6,883 nucleotides of DNA from SIG440 sp045647905 (GTDB lineage: Bacteria > Bacillota > Clostridia > Monoglobales > Monoglobaceae): NCBI GenBank assembly GCA_045647905.1, contig JAZRMZ010000189.1:1-6883 (forward strand). The letters are read 5' to 3'. The notes under the pieces are model-generated. The model saw only the letters and a program-made list of their open reading frames with translations. It was not told where the DNA came from and did not search any database. The translations under genes and the position numbers were made by a program. Below, piece by piece: positions 1 through 6,001 of the stretch. Positions within the stretch are counted from its first letter, which is position 1. The number at the start of each line of letters is the position of its first letter.

Positions 1-55
1 AAAAGCTGTATCCTTTTCTGCCCGCCGTAGGCGGGCGTCAAAGGGGCCTTTTTAT
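1..55 (+). repeat. Hairpin-forming direct repeat, copy 1
   Basis: This 55-bp unit matches 152-206 at 50 of 55 positions; the differences are at 27, 28, 34, 45 and 48. It folds into a nested hairpin. A perfect 7-bp GC stem (20-26 with 30-36, loop GTA) sits inside CCTTT 12-16 paired with AAAGG 40-44. Outside that, AAAAGC at 1-6 faces GCCTTT at 46-51 with one A-C mismatch. The 3' arm ends in a run of five T, so it could act as an intrinsic terminator for an upstream gene or be an intergenic repeat of the genome. The unit starts at the window edge and may extend further left. No function can be assigned from sequence alone. Confidence 0.75.
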
Positions 56-91
56 ACAATAGGAAATTGTGAATTCCCTATTGTACAAAAA
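49..91. repeat. Long near-perfect palindrome (hairpin)
   Basis: TACAATAGG at 55-63 is the exact reverse complement of CCTATTGTA at 77-85. The stem continues inward as AATT 65-68 with AATT 72-75 around a GTG loop, after one mismatch (64/76). It continues outward as T49-53 with A87-91 after one mismatch (54/86). The total is about 18 bp of stem with two single mismatches. It lies between the two copies of the 55-bp repeat and directly abuts copy 1. It has no T-tract on either strand beyond the stem, so it is not a typical terminator. An operator, an RNA hairpin or part of a mobile or intergenic repeat all remain possible. Confidence 0.7.
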
Positions 92-103
92 ACAAAAATT
101 AAA

Positions 104-150
104 TTGTCCGTGCGAAATTTTCCGCCGATGGCGGAAACGCACATGGACGA
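104..150 (+). repeat. Strong bulged hairpin between the two repeat copies
   Basis: TTTCCGCC at 119-126 pairs perfectly with GGCGGAAA at 130-137 around the triloop GAT. Below it, GTGCG 110-114 pairs with CGCAC 138-142 (bulge 115-118), and GTCC 106-109 pairs with GGAC 145-148 (bulge 143-144); T105-G149 and T104-A150 can extend the base. That makes about 17 base pairs plus two at the base in a 47-nt segment. The hairpin runs straight into the second copy of the 55-bp repeat, so bases 1-206 look like a composite of structured units. The function is unknown. Confidence 0.7.
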
Positions 151-151
151 A

Positions 152-206
152 AAAAGCTGTATCCTTTTCTGCCCGCCACAGGCGAGCGTCAAAGGCGCTT
201 TTTTAT
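152..206 (+). repeat. Hairpin-forming direct repeat, copy 2 (terminator-like)
   Basis: This is the second copy of the 55-bp unit at 1-55. AAAAAGC at 151-157 pairs with GCTTTTT at 197-203, CCTTT 163-167 with AAAGG 191-195, and GCCCGCC 171-177 with GGCGAGC 181-187 around an ACA loop (one C-A mismatch at 173/185). An A-tract on the left, a GC-rich core and a T-tract on the right give the form of an intrinsic, possibly bidirectional terminator. If it terminates transcription, the purE operon promoter must lie to its right, between about 207 and 330. It may equally be a dispersed intergenic repeat. Confidence 0.7.
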
Positions 207-352
207 GGCAAGGAGAAAAAACCGCACATCTCATCCCCTTTTGTCCGGGGCAGTGTATATACAGCACAGCGCCGCTCTCTGCAAGGGGACAAGCTATACG
301 AATTTTTTGTCCTTGCAGTTTAGATTGCAAGAATACGAAAGGATGATATATT
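207..352 (+). promoter_or_regulatory. purE leader with competing RNA pairings
   Basis: This non-coding stretch before purE contains segments that can pair in alternative ways. CTGCAAGG 279-286 plus ACAA 289-292 pairs with TTGT 307-310 plus CCTTGCAG 311-318: 12 bp with a two-G bulge and a 14-nt loop. The same 279-292 strand can instead pair with TTGTCC 241-246 and GCAG 250-253. CTTGC at 312-316 can alternatively pair with GCAAG 327-331, just before the ribosome binding site (GAAAGGA, 337-343). TGTATATACA at 254-263 is palindromic. I saw no recognisable purine, PRPP or ZTP riboswitch consensus and no good -35/-10 pair. Regulation by alternative folding is an inference. Confidence 0.4.
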
Positions 353-847
353 ATGAAAAAAGTTGGAATTATTATGGGTTCGGACAGCGACCTGGCCGTT
401 GTTGAAAAGGCGATGACAGCACTTGATGAACTTGGTGTACCTTATGAGGTTCACGTGTTCTCGGCGCACAGAACTCCCGTTGAGGCAAAGGAATTTTCGG
501 CAAATGCCAGAGCAAACGGCTTTGGTGCAATTATTGGTGCGGCAGGCATGGCGGCACATCTGGCGGGGGCAATTGCGGCAAACACAACTCTTCCCGTTAT
601 TGGTATCCCCGTGAAGTCGTCAAACCTTGACGGAATGGATGCCCTTTTGTCAACAGTTCAGATGCCTCCGGGTATTCCTGTTGCAACAGTTGCAATCAAT
701 GGTGCAAAAAATGCAGCAATTCTGGCGGCTCAGATTATTGCCGTTGAGGATGCAGAGCTTGCGGCAAAACTGGATGCACAGCGTAAGGCTGCTGCAGATA
801 ACGTTCTTGAAAAGAACAAGGCAATTGAAGAAAAATACAACAAATAG
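353..847 (+). CDS. purE: 5-(Carboxyamino)imidazole ribonucleotide mutase / AIR carboxylase, PurE
   Basis: This cytoplasmic enzyme forms CAIR, the carboxylated intermediate of purine synthesis: from N5-CAIR in class I enzymes with PurK, or from AIR and CO2 in class II. At 164 aa it has the usual length. Visible motifs are the phosphate-binding MGSDSD (8-13), SAHRTP (37-42, with the active-site His39), AAGMAAHLAG (63-72), PVIGIPV (81-87) and LLSTVQMPPGIPVATVAI (98-115). GMAAHLAG aligns with class I GGAAHLPG, whereas class II enzymes typically have a GRSN-type sequence there, so it looks class I. The following loop (INGAKNAA, 115-122) is about two residues shorter than E. coli PurE as I recall it. 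No purK is present in the window. The start is set by GAAAGGA at 337-343, 9 nt upstream. It is the first gene of the visible operon and lies 33 nt before the purF-like gene. Confidence 0.96.
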   Translation: MKKVGIIMGSDSDLAVVEKAMTALDELGVPYEVHVFSAHRTPVEAKEFSANARANGFGAIIGAAGMAAHLAGAIAANTTLPVIGIPVKSSNLDGMDALLSTVQMPPGIPVATVAINGAKNAAILAAQIIAVEDAELAAKLDAQRKAAADNVLEKNKAIEEKYNK

Positions 848-869
848 ATTTTATTTTTAAATATTGAAT

Positions 870-877
870 GGAGGAAG
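870..877 (+). promoter_or_regulatory. Ribosome binding site fixing the purF-like start
   Basis: GGAGGAAG lies with its GGAGG core 6 nt before ATG 881. It is the strongest Shine-Dalgarno match in the window. It matters because it makes the N-terminus Met-Gly-Gly secure: there is no alternative start that would put a cysteine at position 2. Confidence 0.85.
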
Positions 878-880
878 TAT

Positions 881-2302
881 ATGGGCGGTTTTTTTGGCGC
901 AGTCAGCAGGCATGATGCAATTGCAGATGTGTTTTTTGGTGCTGACTATCATTCACATCTTGGAACACGCCGCGGCGGTATTGCGGCATATGACAGCGAA
1001 ATCGGTTTGCAAAGAGATATTCACAATATTGAAAATACTCCTTTCAGAACCAAGTTTGAAAACGTATTCAACGAAATGAAGGGTAATTCGGCAATCGGTG
1101 TTATAAGCGATTCCGATCCTCAGCCACTTTTGATACGCTCGGAAATCGGCACTTATGCCATTGCCACAATCGGCAGAATCAATAATGCCGAGGAGCTTAT
1201 TGAAAAGCATTTGACCAAAGGTGGTCATTTTGGTGTTATGACGGGCGGAAAGGTTAATTCAACCGATTTGGTTGCGGCATTGATAAATCAGAAGAACACC
1301 TTTGCTGAGGGCATAGAGTATGTTCATGATGTTGTTGAGGGGACGGTTTCAATCCTTATTCTCACCAATGAAGGAAAGCTCATTGCTGCTCGTGACAAGG
1401 TGGGCAGACTTCCTGTTTTGATTGGCAAAAATGAGGACGGATATGCGGTTTCATTTGAAGATTTTGCATACAAAAAGCTTGGCTATGACGATGAAATGGA
1501 ACTGGGCCCCGGCGAAGCTGTTGAAATTACTCTTGATGGAATAAAGCAAATTGTGAAGCCCGGCAAGGAAATGAAGATATGTGCATTTCTCTGGAGCTAT
1601 TATGGGTATCCCAACTCGGTTTATGAGGGCAAAAATGTTGAAACCATGAGATACCGCAACGGTGCAATTATGGCACAAACCGATAAGGAAAACGGAAAAG
1701 CGACAGAAATTGATTTTGTCAGCGGTGTTCCTGATTCGGGTACGCCTCATGCAATCGGTTATGCAAACGAAAGCGGAATTCCCTTTGCAAGACCGTTCAT
1801 CAAGTACACTCCAACCTGGCCCCGAAGCTTCACTCCAAAGCATCAGACCGACAGAGTGAAGATTGCAAGGATGAAGCAGGTTCCCATTCATGAGCTTATT
1901 GAGGATAAAAACCTTCTTTTTGTGGATGATTCCATTGTTCGTGGAACTCAGCTTCAGGAAACGGTTGATTTTCTGTACAAAAACGGTGCAAAATCCGTTC
2001 ATATGCGTTCGGCTTGCCCGCCCATAATGTATGGCTGCAAGTATCTGAACTTCACAAGCAGTAAAAATGAAATGGAGCTTATTGCCCGTCAGACGGTAAT
2101 GGAGCTTGAGGGTGAGGAAGGCTTCAAGCATATTGAAGAATACAGCGATGGCAGTACCGAAAGAGGAAAGCGGTTGAGAGAGAAAATATGCAAAGATATG
2201 GGCTTTGAATCTCTTGATTTCCAGTCTCTTGAGGGGGTTATAAAGGCGATAGGTCTTGAACCGTGCAAGTTGTGCACCTACTGCTGGTCGGGTAAGGAAT
2301 AG
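881..2302 (+). CDS. purF: PurF-like amidophosphoribosyltransferase with a degenerate glutaminase domain
   Basis: PurF makes 5-phosphoribosylamine from PRPP and glutamine-derived ammonia, the committed step. This 473-aa protein has the two-domain plan: an N-terminal Ntn-type glutaminase fold (about 1-225) and a C-terminal phosphoribosyltransferase domain. The latter carries GVPDSGTPHAIGYA (282-295) and the PRPP loop LLFVDDSIVRGTQ (345-357). Cysteines at 234, 386 and in CKLCTYC (462-468) correspond to the Fe-S ligands of the Bacillus subtilis type, so a 4Fe-4S cluster is likely. The odd part is the N-terminus. It reads MGGFFGAVS where active PurF has MCGI, so the nucleophilic Cys2 is Gly. The RYPTAG segment carrying the glutamine-binding Arg is missing, HNGNLTN is replaced by TIGRINN (96-102), and the SDSE region reads NSTD (126-129). 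I infer an ammonia-dependent enzyme or one fed by another glutaminase. Similar Cys-less proteins are, as I recall, common in Lachnospiraceae. It lies 44 nt upstream of purM. Confidence 0.9.
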   Translation: MGGFFGAVSRHDAIADVFFGADYHSHLGTRRGGIAAYDSEIGLQRDIHNIENTPFRTKFENVFNEMKGNSAIGVISDSDPQPLLIRSEIGTYAIATIGRINNAEELIEKHLTKGGHFGVMTGGKVNSTDLVAALINQKNTFAEGIEYVHDVVEGTVSILILTNEGKLIAARDKVGRLPVLIGKNEDGYAVSFEDFAYKKLGYDDEMELGPGEAVEITLDGIKQIVKPGKEMKICAFLWSYYGYPNSVYEGKNVETMRYRNGAIMAQTDKENGKATEIDFVSGVPDSGTPHAIGYANESGIPFARPFIKYTPTWPRSFTPKHQTDRVKIARMKQVPIHELIEDKNLLFVDDSIVRGTQLQETVDFLYKNGAKSVHMRSACPPIMYGCKYLNFTSSKNEMELIARQTVMELEGEEGFKHIEEYSDGSTERGKRLREKICKDMGFESLDFQSLEGVIKAIGLEPCKLCTYCWSGKE

Positions 2303-2346
2303 TATATAATTAAATTTATTTTGACATACAGAAAGGATAAAAGAAA

Positions 2347-3387
2347 ATGGAAAAGAGCTTTAGTGAAAGTTACAAGGCGGCGGGCGTTGATATTACCGCA
2401 GGCTACAAGGCTGTTGAACTTATGAAACAGCACATCGCAAGAACCGTAACCGCAGGAGCGGCATCGGATATTGGCGGTTTTGGCGGTTTGTTTGAAATGG
2501 ATCTTACGGGAATTGAAAAACCCGTTCTTGTCAGCGGTACAGACGGCGTTGGAACAAAGCTGAAAATGGCATTCCTTATGGACAAGCACGACACGGTTGG
2601 TATTGACTGCGTTGCTATGTGTGTGAATGATATTATCTGCTGTGGTGCAAAGCCTTTGTTCTTCCTTGACTATATTGCAGTGGGCAAGAACTTCCCCGAA
2701 AAGGTTGCTCAGATTGTTTCGGGTGTTGCTGAGGGTTGTGTTCAGTCAGGCTGTGCCCTTATCGGTGGCGAAACTGCTGAAATGCCCGGCTTCTATCCCG
2801 AAGACGAATATGATATGGCAGGTTTCTCGGTTGGTGTTGTTGATAAGTCAAAGGTTCTTAACAACAAGACAATCAAAGAAGGGGATATTATCATTGCCCT
2901 TCCTTCAAGTGGTGTTCATTCGAACGGCTTCTCTCTTGTGAGAAAGGTCTTTGATGTTGAAAATGCCGACATAAAGGTTCCACGTGAGGAATTGGGCGGC
3001 AAGTCTGTTGGTGAAACACTTCTCACTCCCACAAAAATTTATGTTAAGCCCATGCTGGCTCTCTTTGAAGAAGTTACCGTTAAGGCGGTTTCTCATATCA
3101 CAGGCGGCGGATTCTATGAAAATATTCCCCGAAGCATTCCCAAGGGCTTTGGCGCAAAAATCAAAAGGGACGATGTTCGTGTTCTTCCCATTTTTGAGCT
3201 TATTGCAAAGATTGGCAACATCCCCGAAAGAGATATGTTCAACACCTTTAATATGGGCGTTGGTATGAGCGTTGTTGTGAGCCCCGAAGATGCTGAAAAG
3301 GCTGTTGAGATTCTCAAGGCAAACGGCGAGGATGCTTACATTATCGGTGAAATCATCAAGAGTGACGAGGGTGTTGTTATATGCTGA
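2347..3387 (+). CDS. purM: Phosphoribosylformylglycinamidine cyclo-ligase (AIR synthetase), PurM
   Basis: PurM uses ATP to close the imidazole ring, converting FGAM to AIR in the cytoplasm; the family is dimeric. The 346-aa length is normal. Family signatures are in order: SGTDGVGTK (63-71, ATP/phosphate-binding), MCVNDI (91-96), GGETAEMPG (140-148), SSGVHSNG (187-194), HITGGG (250-255) and NTFNMGVGM (299-307). Nothing appears truncated or missing. The start at 2347 is supported by AGAAAGGA at 2330-2337, 9 nt upstream. The stop overlaps the purN start by 7 nt (3381-3387), which implies translational coupling. The FGAM-producing purL/S/Q genes are not in the window, so the substrate must come from genes elsewhere. 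Confidence 0.98.
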   Translation: MEKSFSESYKAAGVDITAGYKAVELMKQHIARTVTAGAASDIGGFGGLFEMDLTGIEKPVLVSGTDGVGTKLKMAFLMDKHDTVGIDCVAMCVNDIICCGAKPLFFLDYIAVGKNFPEKVAQIVSGVAEGCVQSGCALIGGETAEMPGFYPEDEYDMAGFSVGVVDKSKVLNNKTIKEGDIIIALPSSGVHSNGFSLVRKVFDVENADIKVPREELGGKSVGETLLTPTKIYVKPMLALFEEVTVKAVSHITGGGFYENIPRSIPKGFGAKIKRDDVRVLPIFELIAKIGNIPERDMFNTFNMGVGMSVVVSPEDAEKAVEILKANGEDAYIIGEIIKSDEGVVIC

Positions 3388-3995
3388 AGCAAACAAGAAT
3401 AGCCGTTTTGGTTTCGGGCGGCGGAACAAACCTTCAGGCTCTTATTGATGCACAGAATGCAGGAGTCATAAAGAGCGGAAAGATTGAGCTTGTTATTTCA
3501 AACAATGCTGATGCCTATGCTTTGACAAGGGCGCAAAATGCAGGAATTGATACTGCTGTTGTTTCAAAAAAGGACCTTGGGGGCGACCAGAGAATTTTTG
3601 AAGAAACCCTCATTGAAGTTCTTATGAGCAAGGGTATTGAATTGATAATTTTGGCAGGATTCATGTGTATTCTGAGTGCAAGTTTCACATCCAGATATCC
3701 AAAAAGGATTATCAATGTTCATCCGTCACTTATTCCTTCCTTCTGTGGTAAGGGCTTTTATGGACTTCATGTTCATGAAGCGGCTCTTGAATACGGTGTG
3801 AAGGTTACGGGGGCAACTGTTCATTTTGTGAACGAAATCCCCGACGGCGGTGAAATTATTCTCCAGAAGGCTGTTGAAATCAAGGAGGGCGACACTCCCG
3901 AAGTTCTTCAGAAGAGAGTTATGGAAGAAGCTGAGTGGAAGATTCTTCCTCAGGCGGCTGAAATGGTTTCGGCTGAGCTTGCGGAGTACATATAG
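3381..3995 (+). CDS. purN: Phosphoribosylglycinamide formyltransferase, PurN
   Basis: PurN transfers a formyl group from 10-formyltetrahydrofolate to GAR, giving FGAR. The 204-aa protein shows the phosphate-binding start VLVSGGGTNLQAL (9-21), the folate-site segment LAGFMCILS (91-99), the catalytic INVHPSLIPSF (111-121, with Asn112 and His114) and the catalytic Asp155 in PDGGEII (154-160). The complete Asn/His/Asp triad indicates an active enzyme. The start ATG lies inside the last codons of purM, with GAGGG at 3367-3371 as ribosome binding site, so translation is probably coupled to purM. Only 14 nt separate it from the IMP cyclohydrolase gene. The formate-dependent alternative, PurT, is not present here. 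Confidence 0.97.
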   Translation: MLKQTRIAVLVSGGGTNLQALIDAQNAGVIKSGKIELVISNNADAYALTRAQNAGIDTAVVSKKDLGGDQRIFEETLIEVLMSKGIELIILAGFMCILSASFTSRYPKRIINVHPSLIPSFCGKGFYGLHVHEAALEYGVKVTGATVHFVNEIPDGGEIILQKAVEIKEGDTPEVLQKRVMEEAEWKILPQAAEMVSAELAEYI

Positions 3996-4009
3996 AAAGG
4001 AAAATTGAA

Positions 4010-4729
4010 ATGGATATTTACAAGATTAATGATATGGGTGAGTTAATCAACGGCAACCCTTATGTTGGCAGAGGTATTGTCCTTGGCAAGAGCGAAGACG
4101 GCGAAAATGCTGTTGTTGCATACTTCATTATGGGCAGATCTGAAAACAGCCGTAACCGTGTGTTTGTTGAGGATGGCAGCGAGGTTATCATTTATCCCTT
4201 TGATGAATCAAAGGTTGAAGACCCCAGCCTGATTATTTATTCACCAATCAGAAAGTTTGAAAATAAGCTGGTTGCAACAAACGGCGACCAGACAGATACG
4301 GTTATTGAGTTTCTTGAAAAGGGCAAGACCTTTGAAGAAGCTCTTGACACACGTTGCTTTGAGCCTGACGGCCCCAACTGGACTCCCCGAATCAGCGGTA
4401 TGATTACCTTTGACGAAAAGGATTTCTCATACAAAATGAGCATCCTCAAGAGTGCAGATGCCGAGGGTACGGAATGCAACAGATTCACATATTCGTATAA
4501 GGCGCTGAAAGGCCTGGGACACTTTATTCACACTTATGTTTGTGACGGAAACCCCATCCCCACATTCCAGGGCGAGCCTGAACGTGTTGCTATCCCCAAC
4601 GATATTGACGAGTTTACCGACAAAATCTGGGATAACCTCAACGAGAATAACAAGATTTCTTTGTATGTGAGATACATCAACCTCAAAACAGGCGAAGAAG
4701 TTAACAGAATGATAAACAAAAATGCGTAA
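4010..4729 (+). CDS. purO: IMP cyclohydrolase, PurO-like (IMP_cyclohyd family, PF07826)
   Basis: The predicted role is the last step of the pathway, closure of FAICAR to IMP, which in most bacteria is done by the N-terminal domain of PurH. This 239-aa protein has no PurH-type MGS-like fold signature. It resembles the archaeal PurO family: NPYVGRGIVLG (16-26), AYFIMGRSENSRNRVF (37-52, matching the conserved SR-S-x-NR of PurO), TNGDQTDTV (90-98) and NWTPRISGMI (123-132). It is somewhat longer than archaeal PurO (about 200 aa). The assignment is strengthened by context, because the next gene encodes an AICAR transformylase without a cyclohydrolase domain. The start is set by AGAAAGGA at 3994-4001, which overlaps the purN stop region. 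I recall the motifs from the family and could not align them here. Confidence 0.85.
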   Translation: MDIYKINDMGELINGNPYVGRGIVLGKSEDGENAVVAYFIMGRSENSRNRVFVEDGSEVIIYPFDESKVEDPSLIIYSPIRKFENKLVATNGDQTDTVIEFLEKGKTFEEALDTRCFEPDGPNWTPRISGMITFDEKDFSYKMSILKSADAEGTECNRFTYSYKALKGLGHFIHTYVCDGNPIPTFQGEPERVAIPNDIDEFTDKIWDNLNENNKISLYVRYINLKTGEEVNRMINKNA

Positions 4730-4733
4730 AATC

Positions 4734-4771
4734 AAAGGAGTCACAAAACCGTGACTCCATTTGGTGTTTTT
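4734..4771 (+). terminator. Hairpin between purO and the AICAR transformylase gene (weak terminator or attenuator)
   Basis: GGAGTCAC at 4737-4744 pairs perfectly with GTGACTCC at 4751-4758 around a 6-nt AAAACC loop. A T-rich stretch with five T (4767-4771) follows only after 8 nt, so termination would be weak. The 5' arm contains a Shine-Dalgarno-like AAAGGAG (4734-4740), and the 3' arm starts with a GTG that opens a 20-codon frame running into the next gene. Partial attenuation, mRNA processing or stability control are all possible, and the sequence does not decide between them. Confidence 0.45.
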
Positions 4772-4809
4772 AAAGGTATGGTAAATACAAAAGGAAAGGA
4801 CGTTTCAAA

Positions 4810-5994
4810 ATGAAAGAATTTGAACTTAAATACGGTTGCAACCCCAATCAGAAGCCTGCCAGGATTTTCATGAATGACGGCAGTGAGCTTCCAATCGAGA
4901 TACTCAGCGGAAAGCCCGGCTACATCAATTTTTTGGATGCTTTCAACAGCTGGCAGCTTGTGAAGGAACTGAAAGCGGCACTTGGTATGCCTGCGGCAAC
5001 TTCATTCAAGCACGTTAGCCCCACATCTGCGGCAGTTGGTATTCCCATGAGTGCGGATTTGAAAAAGGCTTGCTTTGTTGATGATATTGAAGACCTTGAT
5101 TCTTCAGCTCTTGCAACAGCTTATGCCCGTGCAAGAGGTACAGACAGAATGTCATCATTCGGTGACTGGATTGCACTCAGCGATGTTTGTGATGCTGTTA
5201 CGGCAAAGCTCATAAAGCGTGAAGTTTCTGACGGTGTAATCGCTCCCGGTTACACAGACGAAGCCCTTGAAATCCTCAAGAGCAAAAGAAACGGAAATTA
5301 TAACATAGTAAAGATTGATGAAAATTATGTTCCTGCTGAGCAGGAAATCAAGATGGTTTACGGTATTTCCTTTGAACAGGGAAGAAATAACTTCAAAATT
5401 GACGAAGAGCTCCTTTCTGAAATTGTGACGGAAAACAAGGAAATGCCCGACAGCGCAAAACGTGACCTGATTATTGCTTTGATTACTCTCAAATATACAC
5501 AGAGCAATTCGGTATGCTTTGCAAAGGATGGTCAGGCAATCGGTGTTGGTGCAGGTCAGCAGTCAAGAATCCACTGCACAAGACTTGCGGGCAACAAAGC
5601 AGACATCTGGCATCTCCGTCAGCACGAAAAGGTTCTCAACCTGCCATTCCTTGACACAATCGGCAGACCCGACCGTGACAACACAATTGACGTTTATATC
5701 TCCGACGACGATGAAGACGTTCTTGCAGACGGCAAGTGGGAAAAGCTCTTTACACACAAGCCCGAACCTCTCACAAGAGAAGAAAAGAAGGCTTATCTTG
5801 CAGGCATCAAGGGCGTTGCTCTTGGCAGTGATGCGTTCTTCCCCTTTGGCGACAACATCGAGCGTGCGGCAAAGAGCGGCGTAACTTACATTGCAGAACC
5901 CGGCGGCTCAATTCGTGATGATAATGTAATTGAAGCGTGCAACAATCATGGAATGGTTATGGCATTCACAAAAATGAGATTGTTCCATCATTAA
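4810..5994 (+). CDS. purH: Stand-alone AICAR transformylase (PurH C-terminal domain, long ATIC-like form)
   Basis: The enzyme formylates AICAR with 10-formyltetrahydrofolate to give FAICAR. All 394 residues correspond to the transformylase half of PurH/ATIC, and the roughly 200-aa N-terminal IMP cyclohydrolase domain is absent. Catalytic and binding motifs are present: SFKHVSP (65-71, Lys67-His68), RMSSFGDW (113-120), YTQSNSV (229-235, with the catalytic Asn233), GAGQQSRIHC (247-256), SDAFFPFGDN (340-349), GGSIRDD (365-371) and the C-terminal RLFHH (390-394). Its length and many segments match the eukaryotic ATIC domain (about 390 aa), not the shorter E. coli PurH domain (about 330 aa), as I recall them. 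AAGGAAAGGA at 4791-4800, 9 nt upstream, fixes the start, so this is not a truncated bifunctional gene. The cyclohydrolase is supplied by the preceding purO gene. Confidence 0.95.
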   Translation: MKEFELKYGCNPNQKPARIFMNDGSELPIEILSGKPGYINFLDAFNSWQLVKELKAALGMPAATSFKHVSPTSAAVGIPMSADLKKACFVDDIEDLDSSALATAYARARGTDRMSSFGDWIALSDVCDAVTAKLIKREVSDGVIAPGYTDEALEILKSKRNGNYNIVKIDENYVPAEQEIKMVYGISFEQGRNNFKIDEELLSEIVTENKEMPDSAKRDLIIALITLKYTQSNSVCFAKDGQAIGVGAGQQSRIHCTRLAGNKADIWHLRQHEKVLNLPFLDTIGRPDRDNTIDVYISDDDEDVLADGKWEKLFTHKPEPLTREEKKAYLAGIKGVALGSDAFFPFGDNIERAAKSGVTYIAEPGGSIRDDNVIEACNNHGMVMAFTKMRLFHH

Positions 5995-6001
5995 AAAGTA
6001 C

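Noticed and set aside
161..344. ATCCTTT at 161-167 (also 10-16) complementary to AAAGGAT at the purE ribosome binding site (338-344)
   Set aside because: Any CCTTT matches a Shine-Dalgarno, and here it has a better local partner (AAAGG 191-195) in its own hairpin. It is probably coincidental.
207..352. Known purine-related riboswitches (guanine/adenine, PRPP/ykkC, ZTP/pfl) or PurR PurBox operators before purE
   Set aside because: None of the conserved core sequences I know for these elements is present, and there is no pair of CGAAC-type boxes at proper spacing. A covariance-model search would be decisive.
69..405. Overlapping small open frames upstream of purE, on both strands
   Set aside because: They run through the hairpin repeats, have no convincing ribosome binding sites, resemble no family, and some overlap purE in another frame.
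1451..2131. A 226-codon open frame on the minus strand inside purF
   Set aside because: It is antisense to a clearly conserved coding region and shows no recognisable protein motifs, so it is a shadow frame.
2303..2330. TATAAT (2305-2310) and TTGACA (2321-2326) in the purF-purM gap as an internal promoter
   Set aside because: They are in the wrong order. Neither has a partner hexamer at 16-18 nt spacing, and the gap is only 44 nt.
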